From: DYQY01 sp964643725
Lineage (GTDB): Bacteria; Margulisbacteria; Riflemargulisbacteria; GWF2-35-9; DYQY01
Assembly (NCBI GenBank): GCA_964643725.1
Contig: CAZXTL010000001.1
Coordinates: 1-64,000, forward strand
DNA: 64,000 bases
Direction: 5' to 3'
Part shown: positions 17,140-25,533 of the stretch, piece after piece
Position numbering within the stretch: the first letter of the stretch is position 1
Layout of the letters: the number at the start of each line of letters is the position of its first letter
Translations under genes and position numbers: made by a program
The notes under the pieces: model-generated
Seen by the model: the letters and a program-made list of their open reading frames with translations, nothing else
What the model was told of the DNA's origin: nothing
The model's database searches: none

Positions 17140-17145
17140 ACCCCT

Positions 17146-18144
17146 ATGTTAAATATTCTTGACTATGAATTAAGTGAACTTCAACAAGTTTTTATAACCA
17201 AAGGCTTTCCTGCATATAAAGCAAAACAGGTTTTTGATTGGATTCACAAAAAGGCAGTTTGTGACTTTACTAAAATGACCACAATCTCTGCACTTGATGC
17301 CAAGATCCTTAGTGAGGTGTTTGAACCTATTATTCTTGACTACGTTAAGACTGAAGGTACCACAACGGTAAAGTTTTTAATTACCATGCATGATGATTTA
17401 GCAATAGAGGCAGTCGTTATACCAAGCAATAAAGGAAACACGCTGTGTGTGTCAACACAGAAAGGTTGTGCGCTTAAATGTGACTTCTGCGAGACAGGTA
17501 AGAGTGGATTTACAAGAGACTTAACATCAGCTGAGATAATTACTCAATATTTGATAGCCAGACAAGAAGGCTATGAGATAGATAGAATAGTTTATATGGG
17601 AATGGGTGAGCCGTTACTTAATCTTGATAATGTTCTTAAGGCAACTGATATTTTTAATGAAGAAAGTGGAGCCAATATTGGGGTTAGGAGATTTACCTTA
17701 TCAACCGCTGGAATAGTCCCTGGGATAAAGAAACTTTTGGAAAAAGGTTATAAGTTAAACTTAGCTGTTTCGCTACATGCACCAACAGATGTTTTGCGAA
17801 GTAAACTGATGCCCATAAATGATAAATATAAGCTATGGGAGCTGTTTGCTGCCTTAGCGGAATATCGTGAAGCAACAGGCAGAAGGATTACTTTAGAGTA
17901 TATTTTACTGCAAGGAGTAAATGATTCAGATAGTGATGCAGATCAATTGATAGCGCTAGTTAAGGGCACTGATTTTCATGTGAATCTTATCCCTTATAAT
18001 AAGACTGCTGCAAATTATCAACGTTCCAAGAACATAGATAGATTTATGAATAGGCTATCCAAAGCCAGTGTTAATGTTACTAAGAGACGAAGCGAGGGAG
18101 GGGACATCAACGCCGCTTGCGGGATGTTGTCTGGCAAAAAGTGA
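17146..18144 (+). CDS. rlmN: Dual-specificity 23S rRNA/tRNA adenine-C2 methyltransferase
   Basis: 332 residues from ATG 17146. A longer frame from 17050 runs through repeat-like sequence and the promoter, and is rejected. It is a radical-SAM enzyme that methylates A2503 of 23S rRNA and A37 of some tRNAs. The [4Fe-4S] CxxxCxxC motif is in KGCALKCDFCETG. YMGMGEPLLN is the GGEP-equivalent. The catalytic C-terminal Cys is in INAACGML. Length is slightly short of the usual 340-380. The HAD gene follows with a GTGA stop/start overlap. Confidence 0.95.
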   Translation: MLNILDYELSELQQVFITKGFPAYKAKQVFDWIHKKAVCDFTKMTTISALDAKILSEVFEPIILDYVKTEGTTTVKFLITMHDDLAIEAVVIPSNKGNTLCVSTQKGCALKCDFCETGKSGFTRDLTSAEIITQYLIARQEGYEIDRIVYMGMGEPLLNLDNVLKATDIFNEESGANIGVRRFTLSTAGIVPGIKKLLEKGYKLNLAVSLHAPTDVLRSKLMPINDKYKLWELFAALAEYREATGRRITLEYILLQGVNDSDSDADQLIALVKGTDFHVNLIPYNKTAANYQRSKNIDRFMNRLSKASVNVTKRRSEGGDINAACGMLSGKK

Positions 18145-18776
18145 TTAGTACCGTAAAGGTTGCCTTCTTTGACATAGATGGCACGCTCCATCAAGGTGAT
18201 ACTATCTGGGAAGCTATCCATAAGAAGAACGGCACTTGGGAAAGTCATGGTAAACTTTACTTAGAACAATATATTAACAAGCAGATTAATTTCGAGCAGT
18301 TTGCGTATTTAGATGTTTTAGCGTGGAAGGGTTTGCCGGAGACAGTAGTTATCGAGACCGTTAAAGAACTAGAAATATTCCCAGAAGCTAAGCAATTATT
18401 AACTGCCTTAAGACAAAAAGGTGTAGAAGTATATATCGTTTCCAATAGTTTATCTCACGTAGCAAAGAGAATCGTTGATGAGTTTGGGCTAACGGGGCAT
18501 ATTTCTAATGACTTAGTAGTTAAAGACGGTGTTCTTACTGGTGAGCTTATTATTAATATCAAGTACGACGAGAAAGGTCAGGTAGTAAGGAAGATATTAG
18601 ATGAGAAGAAGCATCAATTTTCTATGGCAATCGGAGATGGAGGTAATGACCTACCGATGCTTAGAGAGGTAAGCCATCCGATACTATATAACCCAAGAGC
18701 AAGACATTTCCCTGACTATAAGGGCTTTGTAGCTAACGATTGGCAGGAGGTTCTTGGGCATTTTGGCACTGAGTAG
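18141..18776 (+). CDS. HAD-superfamily phosphatase (subfamily IB, SerB-like)
   Basis: 211 residues from GTG 18141, which overlaps the rlmN stop by 4 nt. HAD motifs in order: DIDGTL (I, with the nucleophile Asp at ~11), IVSNS (II), a Lys in the GELIINIKYDEKGQVVRK region (III), and GDGGNDLPML (IV). The order and the helical cap after motif I fit the phosphoserine-phosphatase-like IB group. The substrate is unknown. The gene is coupled to rlmN, and a palindromic element directly after the stop could end the transcript. Confidence 0.85.
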   Translation: MISTVKVAFFDIDGTLHQGDTIWEAIHKKNGTWESHGKLYLEQYINKQINFEQFAYLDVLAWKGLPETVVIETVKELEIFPEAKQLLTALRQKGVEVYIVSNSLSHVAKRIVDEFGLTGHISNDLVVKDGVLTGELIINIKYDEKGQVVRKILDEKKHQFSMAIGDGGNDLPMLREVSHPILYNPRARHFPDYKGFVANDWQEVLGHFGTE

Positions 18777-18822
18777 GTCATCGAGTGCCCTGAGGTTCTC
18801 GAAGGGTGTATCGAGATGACCT
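18775..18822. repeat. Palindromic AGGTCATC...GATGACCT element
   Basis: 48 bp with 8-bp perfect inverted ends and an inner CCCT/AGGG stem. It abuts the HAD stop codon and may act as a transcript end. Confidence 0.55.
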
Positions 18823-18883
18823 ACAATTAAGTGAGTTTAGTTTAGTTTAGTGAATAAATCTTTGGTGATAAAGACAAAAGAAG

Positions 18884-19777
18884 CTAACCAACATCTTCTT
18901 GTTGTTGTCTTTTCGACAAGTGAGTTGCAAGCGCTTGAAGTAATTGACCTCTTTGATAATGTGTATCATCGCTTCCACGACGAACATTTTTTGTTTCCAA
19001 TACATTCTTTTCATCAAAAATAGTTTTAAGCATTGCACTATGCGCCTGCTTATCGCTCTTTCCAGGTGGGATTATAGTATATCGAATATCGTTTTCAATT
19101 AATAAATTATGCATTTTTGAATACCATTTTTCAGAAGTAGCAGGATTAGTGCCTGCATTGTCAGCACCAGGAGAAAGTATTATTCCTCTTTTTTTTAATT
19201 CAGTTAACTTTCCAGAATGAACTAATGCTTCCATTTTTTTATATATTTCTTCAGGTCCTGCTCCTATTCTTGTACATCCATTTTTATCTTCAAAAAATAT
19301 TTTTCTATTCGTTGGGTCAACAGGGTTAGTTACAGTACTTGTCTGACTATCACCTAAACAAAACGGAAGTCCATTCGTATTAGTTTGCCCTTCATCAGTA
19401 GTTGATTGTGATGCCTGTGCAGCGGTTGGTCCAGGTTTATATGCTGGTGCTGGGACTATTGGTGGTTTACCAGGAGTTGGAGTTATGGCTGGGTCAGATG
19501 CTGGGTTTCCTCGTGTGTTAAAGGGTACATTTGATGGTGTTGTGGTTGAGTTAGTTGCTTCTGGCTTTTTTACTGCAGGAGGGTAAGGGTCTCCACCTAA
19601 TTTACATAGGGCCAAAACTCCTAATAGAGGGGACAATATAGCTTTTACTATGCTAGTAAGAGCAGAGAATAGTTTGCCAAAAATACCAGTATTCTCACTT
19701 TTCGTTTCGGAAGTTCCTTGAGGTTTAACTCCGGATACTTGGTTGGTATTTATAGGACTTACAGAATCAATCCCCAT
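18884..19777 (-). CDS. SGNH/GDSL hydrolase-like protein with hydrophobic GGDP N-terminal module
   Basis: 297 residues. The N-terminal ~30 residues are polar and residues ~32-60 are hydrophobic, ending LGGDP (60-64). A Pro/Thr/Ser-rich linker (~65-135) follows. The C-terminal domain has SGNH-like blocks: LGDSQTS (S144, block I), SPGADN (N207, block III) and DDTH (H273, block V). Catalysis by a Ser-His pair on an ester is therefore plausible, but the substrate is unknown. The first module resembles that of the protein encoded at 20305-20991. There is no classical signal peptide. Ribosome site AAGGAGA. It is the last gene of the operon. Confidence 0.62.
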   Translation of the reverse strand: MGIDSVSPINTNQVSGVKPQGTSETKSENTGIFGKLFSALTSIVKAILSPLLGVLALCKLGGDPYPPAVKKPEATNSTTTPSNVPFNTRGNPASDPAITPTPGKPPIVPAPAYKPGPTAAQASQSTTDEGQTNTNGLPFCLGDSQTSTVTNPVDPTNRKIFFEDKNGCTRIGAGPEEIYKKMEALVHSGKLTELKKRGIILSPGADNAGTNPATSEKWYSKMHNLLIENDIRYTIIPPGKSDKQAHSAMLKTIFDEKNVLETKNVRRGSDDTHYQRGQLLQALATHLSKRQQQEDVG

Positions 19778-19836
19778 TCAAATCTCCTTATTTAAGGGTA
19801 TATTTATTAATAATATTTTGAGCTATGGCTCTGTTT

Positions 19837-20244
19837 CTATTTATCCATTAAGTTTTTTAATTCCAGATTGAGATTTTTGATAGCCGTTGTAACATCATTC
19901 TGCTGGGTTGCATTAGAAATTGAATTTTTTGCTGTAGCGATTAATGCATCTATTTTTCCCTTATTAGCAAGATAAATAGGTGTGTTATTCATATCTTTTT
20001 CTACTGTATTTATATTTTCAATTGCTTCTTTTTTTTGATCGTGAGATGTTTCTAGGCCTCTAATAAGTGCTGGATTTTTTACCTGTGGGACTCCAGGGTT
20101 TGCTGGAGGTGTTGGTGGTGTTGTTGAAGATTTTTCCACCAAGGCTAATACTTCCTGTTTTTGAGCTTCTGATAAAGCTGTAAATGCGTCGCTGGATTCT
20201 TTTTTCTGTGCGTCTGTAGGATTAGGAGTATTCATAATAGACAA
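19837..20244 (-). CDS. Second half of a stop-interrupted repeat protein
   Basis: 135 codons from TTG 20244 (ATG 20235 is the alternative). The same frame is open upstream to the TAA that ends the preceding ORF, and the 20 intervening codons look like coding sequence. Neither start has a ribosome site. The segment AFTALSEAQKQEVLALVEKS repeats a motif of the upstream ORF. A Pro-rich linker and a helical C-terminal domain follow. It is probably the distal part of one gene split by a nonsense codon, unless it is translated by coupling or readthrough. Confidence 0.5.
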   Translation of the reverse strand: MSIMNTPNPTDAQKKESSDAFTALSEAQKQEVLALVEKSSTTPPTPPANPGVPQVKNPALIRGLETSHDQKKEAIENINTVEKDMNNTPIYLANKGKIDALIATAKNSISNATQQNDVTTAIKNLNLELKNLMDK

Positions 20245-20304
20245 TATTAAAGCAGCTGATTTTTTTACTGGGTCTGTTTCTGTTGCAGGTACATTAGGTG
20301 TTTC

Positions 20305-20307
20305 TTA
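20305..20307 (-). other. In-frame TAA separating two coding halves
   Basis: On the minus strand ...CTT GAA TAA GAA ACA... stays in one open frame from 20991 to 19837 apart from this codon (385 codons in total). Confidence 0.6.
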
Positions 20308-20991
20308 TTCAAGCGTAAGTATTATATTTTCTGCTTCATCCAAGATTTCTGACTTTTTTAGTAATATTCTTTGAGCTTCACTTAATTTATCATATGCTGT
20401 TCTTGCTGCTACTATTTGCTCTTTGTTTTGAATTGTTATCTCATCAGTCTTGGGTAAGGCACCAATTAAATCATCTACAGACGAAGCTGCTGCTTTGTCA
20501 GCCTGAGTTGCTTGTTCTGCGGTCAAGACTTTTTCTGTCTTGTCAGTTTTTGGTGGGTTTGTTGGCTTAGGTATTTCAAGTTTTGGTGCTGGCTCAGTTC
20601 CTGTTGGTGCTGGCGGAAGGTTTGGTGCTTTAGGGTCGACTGGAGCTTTAGGTGCATTAGCTTTTGCTGCATCTTGTTTTTCGTCTGCTTTTTTTGTGTC
20701 TGTTGCAGGTTTTTGTGGGTCGCCGCCTAATAGACTTAAGCCAAGCGCGCCAAGACCAATCCATCCAACTGGTCCTAATGAAACTAAGGCAACACCGGCA
20801 GCTATTGGGAGAGCTATTTTGGCTAGACCAGCGGTTGCGTGTATTGCTGCGTCACCAAGATTTTTTAATCCACCAAATATTCGTCCTAATATGCTACCAT
20901 CTGAAGGTTTATCAGCTACCTTTGAAAGAGATGTTCCTGCGTTACTGAAATTGCTTTTTATACTATCAACATATTGTCCTACTAAACCCAT
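20305..20991 (-). CDS. GGDP-module protein with surface-protein-type helical repeat
   Basis: 228 residues. The N-terminal ~30 residues are polar, then GRIFGGLKNL and a long hydrophobic stretch (~50-88) ending LLGGDP (87-92). A Pro/Lys/Ala-rich linker (~93-155) follows. The C-terminal ~60 residues fit the helical repeat seen in many bacterial surface proteins (VDDLIGALP, then IVAARTAYDKLSEAQ, then ILDEAENII). The module order matches the SGNH protein of the same operon. Ribosome site AAGGGGGG. The frame continues past its TAA (20305-20307) into the next ORF. Confidence 0.6.
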   Translation of the reverse strand: MGLVGQYVDSIKSNFSNAGTSLSKVADKPSDGSILGRIFGGLKNLGDAAIHATAGLAKIALPIAAGVALVSLGPVGWIGLGALGLSLLGGDPQKPATDTKKADEKQDAAKANAPKAPVDPKAPNLPPAPTGTEPAPKLEIPKPTNPPKTDKTEKVLTAEQATQADKAAASSVDDLIGALPKTDEITIQNKEQIVAARTAYDKLSEAQRILLKKSEILDEAENIILTLE

Positions 20992-21007
20992 ATAAATCCC
21001 CCCTTTT

Positions 21008-21718
21008 TTATATAATCAACTGGCTATTTATTTGCAATTGATTTTGACCAAAATTTTCCATTTCATTATTTTGTTGTAAATACATATTATTGATTTGTTC
21101 TTCACTGCAGTTTTTGTCACCAAAGATATTGAATAGTTTTTTTGAAAAAGCATAGATCTCTTTACTTAAATTAAAGTAGGCTTCGGCAAAGGAGTTAATA
21201 AATTCTGATGGTGATAGGTTACTATTTAATAGTTCTATTTGGAAATCAGTGAAAGACATGTTCGTCCTTACCATGATTTTTCTATTGTAATCCACTCCTT
21301 TTAGTGTCAGCTTTTCAGACTTTTCAGTAAAAGCATTTATTTTCAACTCATCTTGTTTTTGAGTTTTTTGTAGCTCTTTTATTAAGATATCAAATCCAGA
21401 CATTACCTTTTCAGCAAAAGCAGTTATAAATTTTGAACCAAGGTTTCTGAACCTTTGATGATATTCAGTAACTATTTGAAAGGCTTCTTCCTTAAGTTGT
21501 TCAACACTAACGTCATAACTAAGCAAAGAAACTGAGACTAAATGACCAAAAGAATTAAATTTGCATGAAATATTGTTCCTTTCAATAATTATTTCTTTTT
21601 CTTTAATGGTATTTAAAAGTTTATCAAATAGGCTAACAAATATTTTGGTTTGTCCTTCTTCTTTTGCTTTTTGAAGGTTTTCTTCTTCTTGTTTTTGTCT
21701 TTCTTGTAATGTCGGCAT
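21008..21718 (-). CDS. Hypothetical helical protein, first gene of the GGDP operon
   Basis: 236 residues, soluble, with a charged coiled-coil-like N-terminus (MPTLQERQKQEEENLQKAK). Two segments, residues ~48-90 and ~130-185, share a strand-strand-strand-helix look with conserved spacing and may be an internal duplication. A YbaB-like fold is a weak possibility. It ends in a Gln/Asn-rich tail. Ribosome site GGGGGAG. It is followed 17 nt later by the GGDP-module gene, and the CARDB lipoprotein gene diverges 198 nt upstream. No family recognised. Confidence 0.6.
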   Translation of the reverse strand: MPTLQERQKQEEENLQKAKEEGQTKIFVSLFDKLLNTIKEKEIIIERNNISCKFNSFGHLVSVSLLSYDVSVEQLKEEAFQIVTEYHQRFRNLGSKFITAFAEKVMSGFDILIKELQKTQKQDELKINAFTEKSEKLTLKGVDYNRKIMVRTNMSFTDFQIELLNSNLSPSEFINSFAEAYFNLSKEIYAFSKKLFNIFGDKNCSEEQINNMYLQQNNEMENFGQNQLQINSQLII

Positions 21719-21916
21719 AAGTCTCCCCCTGCTAGGTTATATCTCTATGATGCCCGTTTTTTTTGAGGTTAAACATAATATTTTTGGCTTGCCCCTTGAC
21801 TTGTCACTACTGATATTTTTGAATGCCTTGTTTTTATTGAGTTGTAAGCCAATTAAGTGATTTGTCCTTTTAAATGGGTATAGTGATATTGATTTAATAA
21901 AAAAGGGGAGTGCTTT

Positions 21917-23713
21917 ATGAAAAACAGGGGAAGAATTATGTTATGTCTAGTAAGTATCATTTTGAGTATTGTTTTGTCAGGTTGCGGAAAAACAATGCAA
22001 ATGGATGGAGTAGGCATTAGTAATCAACCAGAGGAAGATAGAATAGTTGAAATAGCATCTGGGACTACCGCTGTTGGAATAAGTGTTGGTGGAGCTACAC
22101 TTCAGTCTTTAGATGATTCCACTCAGTCTATTGGTAACAAAGTTCCTACTATGTCTTTAAGCATACCTAATGTTATGCAAATGAATCTCGTAGGAGAATT
22201 AAGTTTTAAAAATATATATTTAGGCGAGGTTTGTTCCGACACACCACTTTCGTTGAATATTGTGTTTAACGATGTACTTAAATATAGCAAAGTAATGGTT
22301 AGGATTAAGACTATCAATAATGGTGGAAAGGAAGCAAAGGGATTAATAGGCAATACTAATAGTAATGTAAGGCTTAGAATAAAGGTTCTTAATGAAAGTG
22401 GTCAGTTTGAGGAAGTTCCAAATATCGATGGCGTTAATTATGTTTCTTTTATTATAGATCAAAAGAACCCTAAAGTTATTAATGAAACATTAGGGATATA
22501 TCTTAAAGTAGATTTCTCTAATGCTGTAATGCAACAATATTCAGCTAATTTGAAAGTTGATATAGTTGGAGTTCCTATTGAGGTAACTGATGAGATAGCT
22601 CCAACTTTTGACCCTGTAATTGTAACTCCAAATATTCCAACAGTTAATCCTAATCTAAAACCAGATTTAGTAATAACAGATGTTTTTTTGCAGGATAAAA
22701 ATACATGCAGTAAAATTCTTAATGGAGTGATTCAAGAAAACCAAGCATATAACTTTTTAGTTTTTCTAAAGAATCAAGGTAATAAAAGTGTTGATTTGTC
22801 AGGAGTTAAATATACAGTTGGACATAACGGAGCAATAAATGCGATTTATACATTCCCTTCTCTGATTCTTCAGCCAGGACAAACTATTACATGTAATTAT
22901 GCTAATTTGGGTGGATATGGAAATTCTCCTGGTACATATAATGTAGCGATAAGGATGGATTATTATAATTTGATTCAGGAGTTAGATGAAAACAATAACA
23001 TGTATAGCAGTTATTTGTTTATTAAGCCAATAGCTAGTAATCCTGTTGTAGTTACAGCAGACAGCTACGAGGGTTGTGGTGGCTTGACTATAAAGGATGG
23101 TAGGTTGATTGTGACTGGGTTGCCTTACTGGGGAGTTCCCGCAACTAGTGGGGAGCATGACACAACACAACTTTCTTTAACTTTTCCTGAGATAAAAAGT
23201 TGTGGTCTTGCTTCACCTGGTGATCATATAAGGTTTGATTACTCAATGACGTATTTTGGTGCGCGTTATTTCTTAAATAAGTCAGGATACTTGTATAAAA
23301 ATTCAATCGTATCTTCAAATATACTTACTAATATTAATGGTAAATTAATTAGTGAGATTAAGAGTATTATAGAAACCGATTTATCAGTGTTAAATCCACT
23401 TTTAAATTATGGTGGAGCAACTATCAAAGAAGGTAAGTTAATTGTTACTGGTCAGCCATTTAATTCTCAGAATGTTATAGCTGGTGAGCTTGATGTGACA
23501 CAGTTCTTTAGAATTTTTCAATATCAAGTTTCATGTGGTGTAGGTTTTGATTCTATGGATTTTGTAATACAAAAGAATGGCATAATTATATATTTTATTA
23601 TAGACAAGCAAGGCAACCTATATAAAGGTGCAGTTGCTTCTCAAAATTATATCCAAAATATTAATAATATGAATATATCAGAGATACAACTTATATTTAA
23701 TAGATATATTTAA
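21917..23713 (+). CDS. Lipoprotein with CARDB domain and a C-terminal duplication
   Basis: 598 residues. Lipoprotein signal peptide with lipobox VLSGC (C23). Residues ~60-235 are an unassigned beta-rich region. Residues ~255-375 fit a CARDB (cell-adhesion-related, Ig-like) domain: LKPDLVITDVFLQ, then FLVFLKNQGN, then LQPGQTI, then ELDENNN. Two related ~100-residue units follow (about 385-485 and 493-598), each with an IK-[DE]G-[RK]-LIVTG-[LQ]-P core and a closing N-I-N-x-x-x-ISEI. Surface adhesion or scaffolding is a guess. Ribosome site AGGGGAG. It is divergent from the GGDP operon. Confidence 0.8.
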   Translation: MKNRGRIMLCLVSIILSIVLSGCGKTMQMDGVGISNQPEEDRIVEIASGTTAVGISVGGATLQSLDDSTQSIGNKVPTMSLSIPNVMQMNLVGELSFKNIYLGEVCSDTPLSLNIVFNDVLKYSKVMVRIKTINNGGKEAKGLIGNTNSNVRLRIKVLNESGQFEEVPNIDGVNYVSFIIDQKNPKVINETLGIYLKVDFSNAVMQQYSANLKVDIVGVPIEVTDEIAPTFDPVIVTPNIPTVNPNLKPDLVITDVFLQDKNTCSKILNGVIQENQAYNFLVFLKNQGNKSVDLSGVKYTVGHNGAINAIYTFPSLILQPGQTITCNYANLGGYGNSPGTYNVAIRMDYYNLIQELDENNNMYSSYLFIKPIASNPVVVTADSYEGCGGLTIKDGRLIVTGLPYWGVPATSGEHDTTQLSLTFPEIKSCGLASPGDHIRFDYSMTYFGARYFLNKSGYLYKNSIVSSNILTNINGKLISEIKSIIETDLSVLNPLLNYGGATIKEGKLIVTGQPFNSQNVIAGELDVTQFFRIFQYQVSCGVGFDSMDFVIQKNGIIIYFIIDKQGNLYKGAVASQNYIQNINNMNISEIQLIFNRYI

Positions 23714-23741
23714 TTTTTAATTTGGTTTATAAGCTAGAGTT

Positions 23742-24602
23742 CTATGGTTCGTAGTTTTCAGGAAGGCCTAGTTGGGTTTTAAGTGCTTGGTTAAATTCAT
23801 AAGCCTGTAATGCTGCAGTTGATGGGGCAACAAAATGTCCTTCAGGAGGAGTAGCAGTTAACATGCTAAAGCCAATAAGTGTACTAAGTATTCCAAGTGT
23901 TGCTACAATGGCTCCTCCATCGGCACTTGCTGGAGTTGATATAGCAGAAGCAAATCCACCAACAACAGCTACGATACCACCAAGAGTTAGGATTCCGCCA
24001 AGCCCATAACCGTCCTCGATTTCTTTTACTCTTTGTTCATAATAGGCGACAGTATTTAAATCATTTACCATCTTAGCAAACTGGAGATCTGGTATTTGTT
24101 GTAAGCCACCTTGGACTATTTTCCAATCAGTAACTTCATAAGTAGTGGAAGCAGATTTCGTCCAGCTAGAGTTGAATATTGAATAATAGCCAGGAAAGCT
24201 ATCCCCATAAGTGTAACTAGCTCCGCTGGTTTGAAAGTTTTTGCTAAGTAGAATATCTAGCTTTTTTCTTTTATATTCTTGTTGTTCTTTATACTTTGCT
24301 GAGACTTCAGTTGCTTTTGGGATATTAGTTCCTTTAACAAGAACAGTCGTTGTTATGTCAGCAGGTGTTGAAATTAATTCACTGAAGATTATAACTCCAT
24401 TTTGAATAGCTTTTATGTAATGCGAACCTGCTTCAATATTACTTATTTCAGCTTTATTGGTTCCGACGTGTTTCTCGTCAACATAGAGTTCAACTCCTTG
24501 AACTTCCGAGAATATCTTTACCGTTCCTGCTGTCGCAAAAATAGTTGTTGATAAAAATCAACTTAAAATGGTTAGAGTAAATAATCTAAGAAAGTTATTC
24601 AT
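23742..24602 (-). pseudogene. PEGA-domain exported protein interrupted by an in-frame TGA
   Basis: The minus-strand frame from ATG 24602 to the stop at 23742 is open for 286 codons except for one TGA at codon 15 (24558-24560), which falls inside a signal peptide (MNNFLRLFTLTILS*FLSTTIFATA). After it come a PEGA-like domain (GTVKIFSEVQGVELYVDEK...GSHYIKAI, ~24-90), a helical/aromatic middle and two C-terminal membrane segments (~205-255). The intact part from ATG 24071 alone encodes 109 residues covering the membrane region. A TATAAT box 6 nt before 24602 supports this start. TGG to TGA is a single transition, so recent inactivation or a sequencing error is most likely. Confidence 0.72.
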
Positions 24603-24608
24603 ATTTCT

Positions 24609-24614
24609 ATTATA
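24609..24614 (-). promoter_or_regulatory. -10 box of the PEGA gene (leaderless)
   Basis: Minus strand TATAAT, 6 nt, ATG 24602. Confidence 0.55.
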
Positions 24615-24730
24615 TAGTAGAGAGCGAGTAATAAGTAGTGCAAGGAATATTTATCGACAACTGTGTAATATTTCAAGATAGGGTGTTGTCTAATGTATAA
24701 TGGAAGCAATTAGTTATGAAAGGATAAATT

Positions 24731-25510
24731 ATGAAAAATAAAAGGTTTATATTGGTTAATAATATTTTTAGTTTTGTTTTAATGTTTACGCTTAATGCTT
24801 TGGCAAATATATTGCCAATTAATGGCTATAATACCGGGCAATTATCAGACATGTATCCAAATCTATTTGTTCCAGCAGGAGTTACCTTTTCTATCTGGGG
24901 ACTAATTTATATAGCACTTCTATTGTTTATTTTTGGCATGTATAAGTTAAGTGGTGTTGAAGAATCTAAATATTTTGAATTGTCACTTTTATTTGTAGCA
25001 AGTAATTTACTTAATGGGTCTTGGATATTGGCATGGCATTATAAATTTGTTGGTCTTTCATTAATAATAATGTTAGCGTTGCTGGCAACTTTGATTGCAG
25101 CCTTTTTAGTTGTGAAAAGCATAAAAGCTACAACATCATCAATGGCTATAAAGTTTATAAGTAGAGCAACAAGTTTGTATCTTGGATGGATTTCAGTTGC
25201 AACTGTTGCGAATTTCTCTGCATTTTTGGTTAATATTGGCTGGAACAGATTTGGATTTAGCGAAGTATTTTGGACCGTAGCCATGATTATTATTGTGTTG
25301 TTGTTAACTCTGGTAATGCTTATTAAAGAAAAGGATATTGTTTTTTCACTTGTTGTATTATGGGCCTACTTGGGAATTGTCATTAAAAGAATGTCAGTTG
25401 CTCCAATTTATAATGGAATTATACTTATAACTGAGATTGCGATTGGTTTATTAATTTTGGGAATATTTTTAACGATTGTGAGATCAAAAACCACAAGAGC
25501 AACGTCATAA
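24731..25510 (+). CDS. TspO/MBR-family tryptophan-rich sensory-like membrane protein
   Basis: 259 residues with about seven membrane helices. Recognisable TspO-type blocks are PNLFVPAGVTFSIWGLIYI, then LLNGSWILAWHY, then LYLGWISVATVANFSA. It is longer than classical five-helix TspO, as is common in the extended bacterial group. The family binds porphyrins or other hydrophobic ligands; the role here is unknown. A ribosome site AAAGGA precedes the ATG. A hairpin at the stop codon is shared with the convergent RRM gene. Confidence 0.82.
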   Translation: MKNKRFILVNNIFSFVLMFTLNALANILPINGYNTGQLSDMYPNLFVPAGVTFSIWGLIYIALLLFIFGMYKLSGVEESKYFELSLLFVASNLLNGSWILAWHYKFVGLSLIIMLALLATLIAAFLVVKSIKATTSSMAIKFISRATSLYLGWISVATVANFSAFLVNIGWNRFGFSEVFWTVAMIIIVLLLTLVMLIKEKDIVFSLVVLWAYLGIVIKRMSVAPIYNGIILITEIAIGLLILGIFLTIVRSKTTRATS

Positions 25511-25524
25511 CAACGTTGCTCTTG
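25494..25524. terminator. Hairpin terminator shared by TspO-like and RRM genes
   Basis: ACAAGAGCAACG pairs with CGTTGCTCTTGT (12 bp) around a short loop. On the minus strand it is followed by GGTTTTTG, so it best serves the RRM gene. It contains the TspO-like stop codon. Confidence 0.7.
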
Positions 25525-25533
25525 TAAGTCATA

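Noticed and set aside
17050..17145. Longer rlmN start
   Set aside because: The extra 32 codons cross the end of a palindromic element and the -10 box. Homology begins at ATG 17146.
20540..20995. 151-codon plus-strand ORF opposite the GGDP-module gene
   Set aside because: It is the mirror of a low-complexity Pro/Ala/Lys-rich coding stretch, with no ribosome site.
24558..24560. Alternative genetic code (TGA = Trp) or selenocysteine
   Set aside because: TGA ends many clear genes here and Trp is encoded by TGG. The position is in a signal peptide and no SECIS-like structure is evident. Nonsense mutation or error is simpler.
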